Assembly (NCBI GenBank): GCA_028023455.1 | Contig: JAQFVV010000277.1 | Span: 62,001-126,000 of the forward strand | DNA from: Epiperipatus broadwayi | Lineage: Eukaryota > Onychophora > Udeonychophora > Euonychophora > Peripatidae | Reading direction: 5' to 3' | Length of the DNA stretch: 64,000 nt | Shown here: positions 22,641 to 34,963 of the stretch, in pieces | Layout of the letters: each line of letters begins with the position of its first letter | How positions within the stretch are numbered: position 1 is the first letter of the stretch | Translations under genes and position numbers: made by a program | Notes under the pieces: generated by a model | Told to the model about the DNA's origin: nothing | Seen by the model: only the letters and a program-made list of their open reading frames with translations | Databases searched by the model: none

Positions 22641-23012
22641 CAAACTCTTGAGCAACAAACCATTTGATTATATTTATTTATTAATTTATTCCCATGGCCT
22701 GTTTAATGTAGGTACTAAGCATGATAATGTCAGTGTATTGGGACTGCAAATTGTGGGTAGAATCGATTGTACTTCAGAATGAGGGCTGAATAAAATACAG
22801 AAAGAAAAAATTGAGGAAGGTGAACTAGGATAAAGTAGTGGACTTTCACTTTAGTCAGTAACTGATGAATAAGAAATTATTTCAAAAATTCTAAGCTAGC
22901 CATTCATGTCATATTTAGATGTGTTTTTGGTACGACTAGTACACAATCTTAAAATAAATTTTATAAAAATTATGTGTACAGTGTAGGAAAATACTGTATA
23001 TTGTTTTTACAG

Positions 23013-23154
23013 GCACCAGTATCAGTAGTGGTAGTAGTTCTGATGGTCAGAGTGATGGACATACATCTAGCCATGGCAAGAGAAAACGCAAAGCTCCGGC
23101 ATTTCCTGACGATAGTCCTCCTCAAGTTGCAGGATGGATGCGATCGGCTATTGG
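23013..23154 (+). CDS. Bromodomain gene, visible exon 4 (nuclear signal)
   Basis: Acceptor TTTTTACAG, donor ATTGG|GTACAT (phase 2 out). It encodes residues 447-494: a Gly/Ser/Asp linker (SISSGSSSDGQSDGH), the basic cluster KRKRK at 469-473 that should act as a nuclear localisation signal, then FPDDSPPQVAGWMRSAI leading into the first helix of the bromodomain. The donor GTACAT is weaker than the others, but the frame and the next exon fit only with this site. Confidence 0.83.
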
Positions 23155-26100
23155 GTACATATTTGCTCTAATATATTTGAAATCTTATATAAAAAAGTTA
23201 TTGCAGATTTAATTTTTATTATAATTTGTTTAATATGATTAAATAATTTTTTTTTTTTTATTATTGAGAATATTACTCTGCTTAAAAGGTTCTGGTTAAA
23301 GTTCTAAGAATTATCTAGAAAGTTTTTCAAATGTTGATTCAATAATTCTTTTTTTAATATATCATTTGACAATTGTTTTAGGAATGTATAAGTTTCAGTA
23401 TTTAAGTAGGTTTTCAAAAGTCTGCTGCAAAGCGGTCTCTCCAATCTCCTTTCATAGAGCAACTGTGAAGGAGAAGATAGTACTTACTACACTTAAAACA
23501 TGGGTTCATGGAATATTAGAAATTTTTGATATATCTTAAAAAAACTCACAGAACTCAAAAATTTTTTCCAGGAGGTCAGGGCATTCAGTCTTCTAGCTAA
23601 AGAGTGAAACAAAGAAGGAAAACTAAAAATTCTCACAAACCGACAGCTGACTTGTCAATCATTGTTATGTAGAAGAGCATTGAGATGGCCTTTTTGTTTA
23701 AATCAACATATATTATAACAGAACAAGTTTGATGGCAGCTCATATTAGTTATATTACAAAGCTGCATGGTCAAAATAAAAAAAGTTAAATAAAAAACTGA
23801 TAGATTGTTTAGTAAATTTATATATTACCATGTGTGTGAGCATGCATATTAATGTATATGCCTAATTTAAATACACCGCTTTAAGAAAATAAAGGAAAAT
23901 AGATGTATAAAGTTAATCATATTATTAAATATTTAATAAAAGAAAATTAGTCTATAGCTTTTATAATATATATTGAATAAAATATGTATTTTGTAAAATT
24001 ATAATTTTACAAATGATAACTCGTAATAAAAAGCAAGAAACAAAAAACAGTTTTAATATGCACAAATGAATTTGATTTTTATAATTAAGATGATGTATCT
24101 GTTTTATATACTTTTATAGATTTTCCTGCTGGATGAGAGTTTAAAAAAATAATTTGCCCTTTCTTATAGTAAATGAATAGCAAATCTAATTACATTATTA
24201 AAAATTATAAAGTACTAAAATTGATAAAATTAGAGAATAAATTTCAAAGTTCGATCATGATTTTCCTTTATTCCTATTATTATCATAAATAAGTGAAAAA
24301 TTATTTTTTTATTATATATATAATCATAAAATAATTTTACGAATGAAGAAAGTATAAGAAAACATGAGAAAAATATATATTAAATTAAGTCATTAATCGA
24401 GATAAAGATGTTTTTGATAAACATTCTGATATAAATATTGACTTAATTACATGTTAATTGTTAAAAAAACATGTTGTGAGAAGACATAAATAGATCTGAA
24501 AAGAAAAACGGCAATAGTCTAGTCTAACTCTTGACTTAAGAAAGCAGTGCAGAATAATCCGATGAAGATAGGAGAAACCACTGGTTAAAACAGTTCTTCA
24601 GATTAGTTTTGTATAGCTGTGCCTTGCTGATTGTTTTAAAGTATTTTTCAATATTCTATCTACATCAGCAACTATGATGATGTTAACTAGCCAAGGTCTA
24701 TTTACTATGGGTGGCTAATACAAACAAAAGCACGCCAGTTGAAGTTGCATAGAATATATTACATGCTTTAAAGAAGAAAATCTGTATATAAAGAAATGGA
24801 CTCTGGCTTAAGATCTACAGCCAAACAGAATAATCATAATCACTACTGAATTGCTAAAGATGTGAGCATATACAATAAATATATAATAATCTGCAGAAAA
24901 TTATGGTTTAAAACATTATGTTTTTTTTTTATTATGATTATTATTTGTTTTTATTTTTAATATATTGCATTGTATTAATCTGGTAGCAGTTGAAAAGGTA
25001 TAAGCAATGATTTCATATTTTATTAACCACTTTGGTTTGTTTTCACTTTTCAAACTCATTCTAAACATATGCTACTAATATCCACTAACTCTGGGGACAT
25101 GCAAGGATAATGGTGATAATTTAAAATGTTGATGTTCAGGAATATTAAGATTTTCAGAAGTAAGCTTTCTATTTAGAAAGCTTGGCACATGAAGATTAAT
25201 TGTAAATTGAATTCAGAAAAAGAAATTAAAAATTCTTTTGGAATAATTACATTTAACTTAATCTCCAGGGCTAGGTTATTTGATCATCATTGTTAGAGTA
25301 TTGGTTGTATTAAATGTATATATTCAGTTTAACCATTTTATTAGAACTCTGTATATTCTTATTTGAATTTATATTTTCCACTAATTTTTGTCTGTTACAA
25401 TATATATGTATAATATAATTAAATATATTGTTTTTTTTTCAACATTATATATAATTTGTGAGTTTGACTAGTTAGCCAGATGTTATTAGGTTGAATACTC
25501 AAAACTGGATATGTTAGAAAAATGCTGTATTTAATTATAATACAAATATTTGATTTACAATTCTTTATTTGCATGGTATTAAAATAAATAAGAAATGAAT
25601 TTTTCTATGAAATTTAGAACTAAGTCTTAAATGAGACTGTGCTTACATCTGGGATATAATGAGTTTTATCCTTATTTGGAAATTTGCTGTTTCTTTTAAT
25701 TCCTATATATATATATATCTGCAATAACTTTCGCAAATGGTCATTTTGCTTTGGCATAGTAATCTAGTAGATTCAAGAGTGCTGAAAGAGATTACAAACA
25801 GTATTTAGTTATTTAGTCAAGAAATTTCATGTGATATTGGAAAACTAATTATATTGCAAATATTTGACATAAAATTCTTCACTTGTATAGATTTAAAATG
25901 AGTAAGAAATAAACTCTTCTATGAAAGTTAGACCTAAGTCATATATAAATGAGGCTTTCTTTACAACTAGGTTCTAATGGATTTCAGCCTTGTTAAAAAT
26001 TTGCTAGATCTGCTACTCCTTACACACATCTGGGTTTGCTGGTGCGAATAACCATGTAGTATTGGCATAGCATTCTAAAAGTATGAGAGTGTGGAAAAGT

Positions 26101-26550
26101 ATATTAAGAGCATTTGTTGATTATTGGAAATTATATTTGAATGATTTACTAAATATGTAAGAATATTAAATAATATTGAATTAATTTATGACATCTATTA
26201 GAACTTTCTTTTTTTTAATGATTTTTTTCAAGCACAATGTTTGATGAAAAATCAGCCTATCTTTGCTGGATATATTTCTGTTCTAATCAGCCTTATTTCA
26301 TTAAATATTGTTACTTAACAGATCATTGAGTAAACATTTTTTATAGATTTTCATAAGTTAATTTAACATTATATTATTGTAAATATATATGTATATTTAT
26401 GTAATTATAATACCCATAAAAAATTTAAATATAAAATTTTAACTGCAAAATGTATGTAAACTTGAAGAATTGGATATATGAAGAACAGCATAAACCATAT
26501 ATTAGCATTATTTAATTTTATTATATATATATTTATGTATGTTTAATTAG
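23155..26550 (+). other. Intron 4 (3.4 kb)
   Basis: Donor GTACAT, acceptor TATGTTTAATTAG. It contains a diverged tandem duplication at 25510-26150. The rest is AT-rich; I see no gene. A slightly GC-richer patch at 24480-24860 may be an unidentified old element. Confidence 0.65.
25510..26150. repeat. Diverged tandem duplication, unit about 320 bp
   Basis: Copies starting near 25513 and 25836 share GCAAATATTTGA-like, AATTCTT.A.TTG, AAATAAGTAAGAAAT-like, TTCTATGAAA.TTAGA, CTAAGTC, TACA.CTGGG and TTGGCATAG blocks in the same order. Confidence 0.6.
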
Positions 26551-26633
26551 ATTGCTGCAAAAAGTATGTAAATTTCGAGGAACAGGGCGTACAAAGAGGG
26601 ATTTAGCTGCAGCAGCGTGGTTTATAAGACCAG
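26551..26633 (+). CDS. Bromodomain gene, visible exon 5 (helix Z and shelf)
   Basis: Acceptor TTTAATTAG, donor CCAG|GTAAAT. It encodes residues 494-521: LLQKVCKFRGTGRTKRDLAA forming the first bromodomain helix, then AAWFIRP. WF at 517-518 takes the place of the WPF shelf that lines the acetyl-lysine pocket in BET-type bromodomains. Too short for a standard frame search; it was found by splicing between phases 2 and 1. Confidence 0.85.
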
Positions 26634-29152
26634 GTAAATAAAAATATCTTTAACTAAAAAAAATACATTTGTGATTATTATTTGATTTATTTCTATTTGA
26701 TAAAAATTTTTTTTTTCGCTAAATTAATTTTGAAGTTTCAAACTACTCTCTCTTTTCTTAATAAAGTCTGATAAAAAAAATGAGTATTCGCTATAATGTG
26801 TAACTCTCTTTTCCCTAAGTCTAATCACCTAGGAACAGAGTTATTTCTAATTTATTTATTTTTCCGTAGCTAAAATTAACACAAATGGAAATTAACTCAA
26901 ATGCAATGTGAAATGTTGAATTTCGCTTTAAGTCTTAGCCAATGACAGACATCTGAAGAATTTTATCATCATCCCAAAGATTATGACTGCATTTAGTTGA
27001 TTTAACAAAAGATTTCAAAAGATAGGAAATGTTTGGATCGACTTTCTACAAGGTCATATGATGATAAATTTATTTGTTCTATTTCTGAGTATATTTCTTG
27101 TGAAAAATCAATTACACAACCAACAAGTAACTATTTAACACATATATGTTTATTAACTAAAATAATAAACTAATTCAACTAGAAGAAACAAATAGTTTAC
27201 TCATTACATTGTAGTATCAAAGTTACAATAACTTATTAATGAGTCAAAACAATACAAGTATCCAGAAATTATAAAACAAAATCAAACTTGGGAAGCCAAA
27301 ATCATTATAAATATACTCACAAATTATAACACAAAATATCAAATTTTATAGTTGTTAAATATATAATTTTACCTTTTGTGATTGTATTATCTATTTCTGT
27401 AAACTGTATACTTAACATTAATTTTATTATTATATAAATTTAATTTCTATAATGGAAATATTACTCAATTTTATTTGAACTCCCTAATATAGTTTATTAT
27501 ATTTTAATGTATTGCGTAACATGAGTGTGCACGAAATCATTTAATTCAAATATAAAAACATGAGAATGAGATCTTTAGATAAAGTTTGAAACTCTGACCA
27601 AAACATTTTGTTGTATTGTACATGTCGAGTTCAATAAAGCAACTTTATTATCAACGATAACATTAGAATTTATTATTATTATAACATTCATTCAAGTTCA
27701 CTATGAAGAAGCAAATATAAGATATACATGTAAAATATACCAATTCAAGTAGTATTTAAATATAATCAGATGAATGAAACTAAAATACTTAACATCATTA
27801 TTTCATAACAATATGCTTGACTGCCTTCAAGTACCTATCTGAATATAAAAGCCCCTAAGACATTATTATACAAATACATATTAAGAAGCAGTGAACTATT
27901 GTAAGCCAGAGTCTTCTCCCTCAATTTACTGGATATCATATATATATAAATGAAGGCATAAATATCATTATTCAACATGAAGTAGGAATGCATATTTACA
28001 GGCTTGCAAATCATTATAATAGTATGAGTAAGCAGGGATTTCGCATTTGCATTTTTTATACATTCAAGGCAGAACATTGTACACAAAATAATTTCAAATG
28101 TGGCATAATTTAATGTTTGCATGCCTGTTAATACTATTGATTTTATATATACACACACATCCCAAACTTAACATCTCCATAAATAAACAGCACATCCATG
28201 AATTCAAATTGATGAAGTTGCGTTATTATTTTATAATAAGATTCTGATAAGTTATAACAAGCGTTTAACATTTATTCATTCACCACGTATAAAATAAAAT
28301 TCAGAAAATCATTTAAATTTAGGTCATTCACATCATCCAACAATTTTAAATAGTTTATTTAATATTGCCTTACATTCATCTATACAAATTTAACATTTTA
28401 AGCAAACTTATTTAAGTGGTAAAGAATTTATTCCTTTAATTAGCAATAATAACTAAATCTATGTATTAGCAAAACAAAATTTAAATAGTATATAAATGTA
28501 ATATATTTAAATCATAAAAATAACTATCATAAATATGTGCCACGTATAAAACACTTTTAAAATATATAAATAACAATAAATAACCTAAGTACGATATTTT
28601 CATATCCAAAAGCTGTTAAATTTCCAATAATTTAACTCAAAGTTTATATAAATCAAATTATCAGAAATGTACATACAATGGTTAAATCAATCATTGATAT
28701 TTAAATGGGATGAAATTTAAATTAGCAGCAGTTTTTGTAACTCGTTAATTAAATCAGATTACAGTTTCAAATTGTGAATAAATCTATGTCAATGATTAAT
28801 TTATTCAATACATATGAAAATGTGATAGATAAGTAGGTATTTTTTATCAAATCGATAAATTAGCGTTGATTTGAAAAAATGGGCATTATTTGCGAATTTG
28901 TTAAAATGATTCTCGGACTAAATTGTTAATATAAATAGTATATTTAAACTTTGTAGATGAAGATTACATATTATCAGTACTACGTATTTAATAGCTATAA
29001 TTTATATATGGGTTTATTAAAATTATTACATATACACATATATAAAAAGATTAGTTTTTTTAATTATTTTATATATTAGCCTCATTTTTTTTTTCATATT
29101 TAATTTTTTACTTATACACTGAATTTAATTAGTAATTTTTTTTTTGTTGTAG
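26634..29152 (+). other. Intron 5 (2.5 kb)
   Basis: Donor GTAAAT, acceptor TTTTTTTGTTGTAG. Extremely AT-rich. It contains a family D repeat near 28690-28995. A 107-codon minus-strand frame at 27835-28158 has no coding character and is judged accidental. Confidence 0.65.
28690..28995. repeat. Dispersed repeat family D, copy 3
   Basis: GCATTATTTGCGAATTTGTT, AAATGATTCTCGGA and AACTTTGTAGATGAAG occupy the same order as GTTATTTGCATGTTTATTTA, AATGATTCTTTGGG and the following blocks of the 33.6 kb copies. Strongly diverged. Confidence 0.45.
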
Positions 29153-29232
29153 TTGATGAAACGGATGCTCCTGGATATTATGATATTGTGAAGCAGCCAA
29201 TGGACTTCTCTACAATTCGAAAAAAAATTGAG
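29153..29232 (+). CDS. Bromodomain gene, visible exon 6 (ZA loop)
   Basis: Acceptor GTTGTAG, donor ATTGAG|GTGAGT. It encodes residues 522-548, VDETDAPGYYDIVKQPMDFS then TIRKKIE, which is the bromodomain ZA loop: the PVD start, the conserved Tyr at 530/531, and the PMD.STI signature opening helix A. This is the most diagnostic part of the gene. Confidence 0.92.
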
Positions 29233-29357
29233 GTGAGTAACTATGTACGTGCAAATTAATATTTTTATATTTTCTTATGTAAAAAATAAATATGTATATA
29301 TTTCAAGTTTTACTTTATTTTAATAATACAAAATATTTATTACATTCTCGCTTTTAG
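29233..29357 (+). other. Intron 6 (125 bp)
   Basis: The only short intron in the gene: donor GTGAGT, acceptor TCTCGCTTTTAG. Confidence 0.85.
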
Positions 29358-29522
29358 AATGCTTTGTATAAAGATATTGTGGAATTTCATACGGATATGT
29401 TACTAATCAAGTCAAACTGTGAATTGTATAATCCGCCAGAACACAGCGCTCGTAAAGATTGTGAAGAAGTTTTCAGTTTTTATATTCAGGAATACAATAA
29501 ACTCATAGAAAAATGGCAAAAG
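29358..29522 (+). CDS. Bromodomain gene, visible exon 7 (helices A-C, acetyl-lysine Asn)
   Basis: Acceptor GCTTTTAG, donor CAAAAG|GTAAAA. It encodes residues 549-603: NALYKDIVEFHTDMLLI (helices A and B), CELYNPPEHS with Asn573 at the position that hydrogen-bonds acetyl-lysine, then helix C (CEEVFSFYIQEYNKLIEKW). All residues expected for acetyl-lysine binding are present, so the domain looks functional. A frame reading on to 29597 is intron read-through. Confidence 0.92.
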
Positions 29523-29611
29523 GTAAAACTTCATGCTTATTTTTATGTAAAACATCTGCACATGCATGAGAATGTAATCATCACCATATATATATAAACA
29601 GTATTTCCCAG

Positions 29612-30083
29612 TGAAAAGATGATTATCTTTCTCTAAACTGCCAACAATGCCATTGTGAATCAATGTTGTGTAATGGCACAATTCAGCTGTTCACTACAAA
29701 TATTTTAAGATACTAACATGTCTGGATTATGAGTTACGATATGAAATGTGACAATGTGTTTCATATCTTAATCTATGATGGATTAGTGCGCTGTTGTTAT
29801 TTTGTTTTAAATTGGCAAAACTGCCATTGAAATATTTAAAATAATCCAACTGTGCATGGCAGTGTGTTTTTAAGGGATTTGCAAGATTTTGTGTTGACAG
29901 GGAGAATGTTGATGGAGATACAAAATACACTTCCACATTTCATGTCACAATTTATGATCCAGACATAATAGTACTTAAAATTTCTTGTGGAGAATAGCTA
30001 AATATGTTGCTATATAACATATATTTTGATTCTGAGATAGTGGTGCAGACAGCTTGGAGAGAGATCTAGTCATCTCTTTAGTG
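29612..30083. mobile_element. MITE family E, copy 1 (about 470 bp)
   Basis: The ends are imperfect inverted repeats: GAAAAGATGATTATCTTTCT at the left against, on the opposite strand, CTAAAGAGATGACTAGATCT at the right, each followed by a CTGCC/CTGTC block and GAATCA. The interior shares GTTTCATA.CTTAATCTA, ATTTTGTTTTAAATTGG and GCAAAACTGC with the copy at 34522. Non-coding. Confidence 0.7.
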
Positions 30084-30324
30084 GAATATACTGTGTATAC
30101 AAGTATATGGAGGTATGAAAGTAAAAAAATTGAATTACAATTGGTCTAGCAAAACATGTATATTTGTTTATTACTTTACAAGATTATTTTTGATACAGAA
30201 CTGCTCTGAATTTTTTTATCGTTAATGAAATTTATATGAAAAGGACTTGTATCTTGAAAAGGACTTGTATCTTTTTTTATACATATCGTAATGCAAAAAA
30301 CTTTGCATTTCATATATATATATT

Positions 30325-30936
30325 GTGACAATAGGTTCGAACCCAGTCACAACTAATATCATAGGTAACGGTAATTACACATATATGCAGATAGTATATA
30401 TATAGTTAATTTATTACACAGTGGTGGCTAAATAAATACACAGAACGAGGGGGGGGGTGCTCTGCCATTTTGAAATGATATATATGTGCGTGTGACAAAT
30501 GTGTGTATAAATGGGTCTGGTGGTTGAAGAGATAGGAATGAGGTTTTTATTTCACATTATAAAAGCCTAGAAATTTCCAGCAGAAATGAATTTTGCTTTC
30601 TTTTGTTCACAAGCTTTCACACCTCAACTAAAATCTGGTTAGGCAGCAATTGGAAACAGGAAGTGAGATCGATAGAACCTTCTAGAATGAATGGAGGGGA
30701 CTATAAAAGAAAGGGACCCAGAATGCTCCTGGTCTTGTTCCTGCAGAGCTTCAATCGTTGACAGCAGAATCGTTAAATTAAATTTTTAATTTACCTAATG
30801 GCGGACAAAAAGGAAATGTTGCGGTAAAAACCCAACGTATCGGGCTCGAACCCCTAATTCCCACTAACTGCAGCTGCTATATTCCACAATAACAAGATGC
30901 CTCTGGATTAAAACAACTACCAATATCGGAACTACA
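30325..30936 (+). mobile_element. LTR-like segment (possible solo or 5' LTR)
   Basis: It starts TGTGACAATAGG and ends ...GGAACTACA, giving TG...CA ends with a short TGT/ACA inverted repeat. It contains a promoter-like TATAAAAGAAAGGGACCC at 30703 and is followed by AAGTGGAGCCTCATCAAACG, placed where a primer-binding site would be. GC content is above its surroundings. No partner LTR and no gag or pol sequence were found, so it is at most a solo or truncated LTR. Confidence 0.4.
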
Positions 30937-31278
30937 AAGTGGAGCCTCATCAAACGGAGGCCATGTGAGAAAACAAAGAACAGGAAACCTCGCAATGTAT
31001 TCTATATTTAATTACCTGCGATGAGCGGAACTCTGAGAAGTAAGCAAAGAAATTCTTCCACAAATTCCCCGGGGATGTGCAGGTAAAGAATTTTTATGTC
31101 TTGATTTTAAAAAGAAAGACATTATTAACCGATTTCTTAAGTGCGCATGAGAATCCAATTAAAAAAAAAATAAAAGAAATCTTTTGTTAAATTCTTACTT
31201 GTGGACATTAATACTGCAATTAATATTGAGGTCACGTGGGAAATCTCTTTCTATCGACCTTCGCTACCTGACTTATTT

Positions 31279-31286
31279 ATAATAGT
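31279..31286. repeat. Target-site duplication ATAATAGT, left copy of element B
   Basis: Eight bases directly before the GGTTG terminus, repeated exactly at 32578-32585. Confidence 0.75.
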
Positions 31287-32577
31287 GGTTGTTTTATAAT
31301 AGCATGTTGAAACCGCCGGAGGGTGTGGTTTGTTTGTAAACAAAGAAATATAATGTTTCCGGGGCCGGGTTTCTTTTTTTTTTTTTTTGGCTTTGGTTTT
31401 TTGTTTATCACATTTATAAAAATAATATCAAGTCAATTTTTTAAACACAACCAACCAATTTACATGTAAAAGTACTTAATTTTTTTTTATATTCTTTTCA
31501 TTATTTATATTTTCTAAAGGGGGCCGGGTTTTTTTTTTTTTGGTCTATGTATTTTTTTGTTGTTGTTGTTTATCACATTTAAAAAGTACAGCGGCTATCA
31601 AATCAATTTTGGCAACCCAAAAAAAAAAAAATAAATCAATTAAAAATGAATTTTAAAAAGTAGTTACCAATTTTTTTTTGTTTTTATTCTCATTAAACCC
31701 TTATATTTTCGGTTCAGTATTGTACGACAGAAAAATCAGACGATTCTTCTTCTTTTTTTTTGTTTGTTTGTTTTATTATTTTTATAAATTATAAATAAAT
31801 CTATTGTCCATTTAACGGTAACATTTACAAGCCAAAGTCAAACTTTGGGAGAGGGGGGGAGGGTGTTTCCAATTGCTAACAGAACGGAATGCCAAAAACT
31901 CGAAGGTTGACAAAGTTTTGACGATAATTCCCAAAAACATCAATATATACGGCAATTAAAACCAACTTTTTGGGCTCTTCAGGAAAAAAACAGCAGGCAT
32001 GCAGCTTCAAGCTGTTTTGTTTGATAACCCGGTTCCAGCAGTCAGAGAATTTGGTTCTTTCTTTGACATTCGTAAAGTTTCCTATTTCAGCCATTTGATT
32101 CAGCTGGCAGGTGTTCTCGCACGAAACGTGACTTAGAGCGTGATTTGATAGGAATCGCGCTTAAACCTATATTTGTCCAATTTTTTCAGCAGGAAATGGG
32201 GGCTAGGAAAGCATGAGACTCTGCTCATAATTGTTAGTAGACCTTCCTAAAACATGGGAGATAGAGGGGGAGGTGGTCTTAATGAATATTAAAATAGTTT
32301 TGACAATTGGAATTCCAGCCACCCTCAGACAATACTGTAACCAAAAGTGAAATGTGATCGCACATCCAAAATGCTTTGTCCCAAAATCTGAGCTGTAAGC
32401 TGACACGATAGCTTCTGCGGCAGTTTGGCAAATCTCATGTTTCTGTGCAGGCTTACGCATTAGAAATAGAACGTTCGATAGCGGCAGAGGCTGTCTAAAC
32501 GGCATATTTCTGTGCGCTATCATAGAAATAACGCCCTCCGGCGGTTTCAACACGCTATTGTAAAACAAACGTTTACC
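31287..32577 (+). mobile_element. TIR element B of the three-copy family
   Basis: Starts GGTTGTTTTATAATAGC and ends with the reverse complement of GGTAAACGTTTGTTTTACAA; the TIRs continue as AGC(A/G)TGTTGAAACCGCCGG on both sides. Perfect 8-bp duplications ATAATAGT flank it (31279-31286 and 32578-32585). The left block AAATATAATGTTTCCGGGGC is at 31346; the right hairpin block (AAACGGCATATTTCTGTGCG ... CATAGAAATAA) is at 32491-32533. The interior has a 159-bp tandem duplication. Frames at 31876-32094 and 32203-32568 on the minus strand are open but the latter begins inside the TIR; no transposase motif is seen. Confidence 0.82.
31361..31680. repeat. Tandem duplication inside element B (period 159 bp)
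   Basis: GGGGCCGGGT at 31361 recurs at 31520, each followed by a T run, TTGTTTATCACATTTA and ATCAA.TCAATTTT in the same order. Confidence 0.75.
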
Positions 32578-32585
32578 ATAATAGT
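32578..32585. repeat. Target-site duplication ATAATAGT, right copy of element B
   Basis: Exact repeat of 31279-31286 right after the ACC end of element B. Confidence 0.75.
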
Positions 32586-33561
32586 AAATATTGGAAAGAA
32601 TGCTGCGTGTGTGTGAATCAAAACTGGCAGACTTCTAATTATAGTTATGTTCAAAGGTTAAGGGTTAAATTATATTTGTTTTTTTTTATATGATCAAAAG
32701 AATAATAATTGTCTTTTGAAATAACTTAATAAAATTTGATTTGATAATGAAACCTTATATAAAAGTCTTGTTGTGATAATTCTTGATATGTATTTTATAT
32801 ATGTTTTAAAACTTTTACTCTCATTCGTGTCTACTCTCTGCCGTGACGCCACCTGACCTGAGTTTGAGCTAGCCGATGGTCAAAAACCTCTCACATTTCT
32901 TAAGACAGTGGCTATTGTTGGTAATATATTCTCTTAGCGTAATTCTTATATTCACATAGGATTGGCACTTGGAATCCTATGGATGACCATAAATATGTGT
33001 TGGGAATCTATTACAGTTACTGAGAGCGAATTCATAAGACATTCTTGTCAATAGTGATTAAGTCAATAATAGTTTTGGTTAAATATACATATGTAAGCAT
33101 GTATCTTTAAGGTTAAAGGTGAAATAGGTGGAAATAAATATCTAGTGAGGAGGGAGTTTTGTTACAATATGTAATCATAAACTATTGTAAAAATATATCA
33201 CTATATTCTTTTTTTTTTAATCAAATAATTTTATTCACATAACAGTAATAATTAATATTTTTGCCAAGCCCTATTAGCTTTCCTCCAAATTAACTACAAA
33301 AAGAATTTACAAATAAAAATTGGAAATAATGGTAATACATAATAATTTTATAAATAAATCCAAAAACCTTTTAACCATTAATATATTTAAATACATTCAT
33401 TATTTAATATATCTATACAAAATATATAAATGAATACACAAATAGATATAAACTTCTATGTTTCTGTAAATTCTAATAACTTTAATAAACCAATAAATAT
33501 ATTATGGTTTATCAAATATATAATGTGATAATATGAACCTATTCACGGAATAAGGAAATTT

Positions 33562-34277
33562 GAATACTTTAGTACAATAATTCACTAGTTAAATTTCTAA
33601 AGAATCATTTAAATAAACATGCCCAACTAAAGCTGCTTTCTATCCATGTCAATCTATTCATCTGATGGATTGGCATTGATGCAAGAAAGTGGATGTTATT
33701 TGCATGTTTATTTAAATGATTCTTTGGGAATCTGATTGATAATTATTATAGTAACGTTTTCGAACTATGCTTCTAAGTTTACCAAATTTACCATTGATAG
33801 GTATGAATATATTTATACACATTTTGTGTATTTATTTGTTTATTTTGTTTAGATTATATTGATTGATGAAATACATTTAAATCTATTAATAGATAAAAAT
33901 AATGCTTTTAGATTTATTTGAATACTTTAGTACAATAATTCACTAGTTAAATTTCTAAAGAATCATTTAAATAAACATGCCCAACTAAAGCTGCTTTCTA
34001 TCCATGTCAATCTATTCATCTGATGGATTGGCATTGATGCAAGAAAGTGGATGTTATTTGCATGTTTATTTAAATGATTCTTTGGGAATCTGATTGATAA
34101 TTATTATAGTAACGTTTTCGAACTATGCTTCTAAGTTTACCAAATTTACCATTGATAGGTATGAATATATTTATACACATTTTGTGTATTTATTTGTTTA
34201 TTTTGTTTAGATTATATTGATTGATGAAATACATTTAAATCTATTAATAGATAAAAATAATGCTTTTAGATTTATTT
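33562..34277. repeat. Near-perfect 358-bp tandem duplication
   Basis: Positions 33562-33919 and 33920-34277 appear identical base for base as far as I can read, from GAATACTTTAGTACAATAAT through ATAATGCTTTTAGATTTATT. Each copy carries family D with its fold-back: AAAGAATCATTTAAATAAAC at the left and GTTTATTTAAATGATTCTTT at the right, about 100 bases apart. All other repeats of this family in the window are heavily diverged, so this duplication is very young or an assembly artefact. Confidence 0.9.
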
Positions 34278-34521
34278 ATAGAATTATTATTTGTCATCTT
34301 CATTTTCAATTTTTTTTTTTTTTTTGTGGTTGCTTCTGAGAATGGCTAATGGAGTTTGATTAGAATATTAATTGTTGTTTTGTTAACAATATTCTTTAAT
34401 TAATAAAGTAAAAGGATACAGTGGTTTGTTTTTATAAGAGTTTACGATTATTTGTAAATGGAAAAAATATAATATGGAAATTCGACTTATGGTGTGTATT
34501 TTTGTAGTTTATATATACAAT

Positions 34522-34963
34522 TGAAAGGTGATCCGGTTCTCTCCAAACTGCTTGTTGCGACATCTCTGAATCAGTGTGTATATGTTATGTAGTGTTATAG
34601 TTCAGTTATGCACCGTGGTGCTAGTGTATGTAGCTCATGAGCTACCGCAAGAGTTGTAACTGGGTGTTTCATACCTTAATCTACAATACAACAATGTACT
34701 ATTTTGTTTTAAATTGGGCAAAACTGCTATTGAAATATTACAAATGTGAAGTCATGAATTGCAAGAAAATTCATGTGGTATTGAAAGCATTGATGATGAT
34801 CTATAAAAGTGCATAACACATTTCACGTTATCGCTTATGATCCAACATGCTAGCGCCTTAAAATTTTTGTAGGTAATTACTAAAGTATGTCACTATTTAA
34901 CATATGAGTTGATTCAGAGATGGCACTGCAGACTACTTAAAGTGAGAAACAGTTGTCTTTTCA
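34522..34963. mobile_element. MITE family E, copy 2 (about 440 bp)
   Basis: The ends TGAAAGGTGATCCGGTTCTC and, inverted, TGAAAAGACAACTGTTTCTC, both followed downstream by CATCTCTGAATCA, form imperfect TIRs of about 55 bp. The interior matches copy 1 (ATACCTTAATCTA, ATTTTGTTTTAAATTGG, GCAAAACTGC). Non-coding. Confidence 0.72.

Larger units (their letters stand above)
21837..23012 (+). other. Intron 3 (1.2 kb) with two SINE-like copies
   Basis: Donor GTCAGT, acceptor TTGTTTTTACAG. It contains two related tRNA-like segments (22110 and 22553) and otherwise AT-rich DNA without coding signal. Confidence 0.65.

Noticed and set aside
27835-28158. 107-codon minus-strand frame in intron 5
   Set aside because: Composition is that of random AT-rich DNA, no conserved motif, and it lies in an intron of a well-supported gene.
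30331-30350. tRNA gene suggested by GGTTCGAACCC
   Set aside because: The B-box-like string lacks an A box at the right distance and cannot be folded into a cloverleaf; it lies in the LTR-like segment. The same holds for 7283.
32203-32568. 121-codon minus-strand frame
   Set aside because: It begins inside the terminal inverted repeat of element B and shares only TIR-derived peptide (HRNM..F.) with a frame in element C; no transposase motif.
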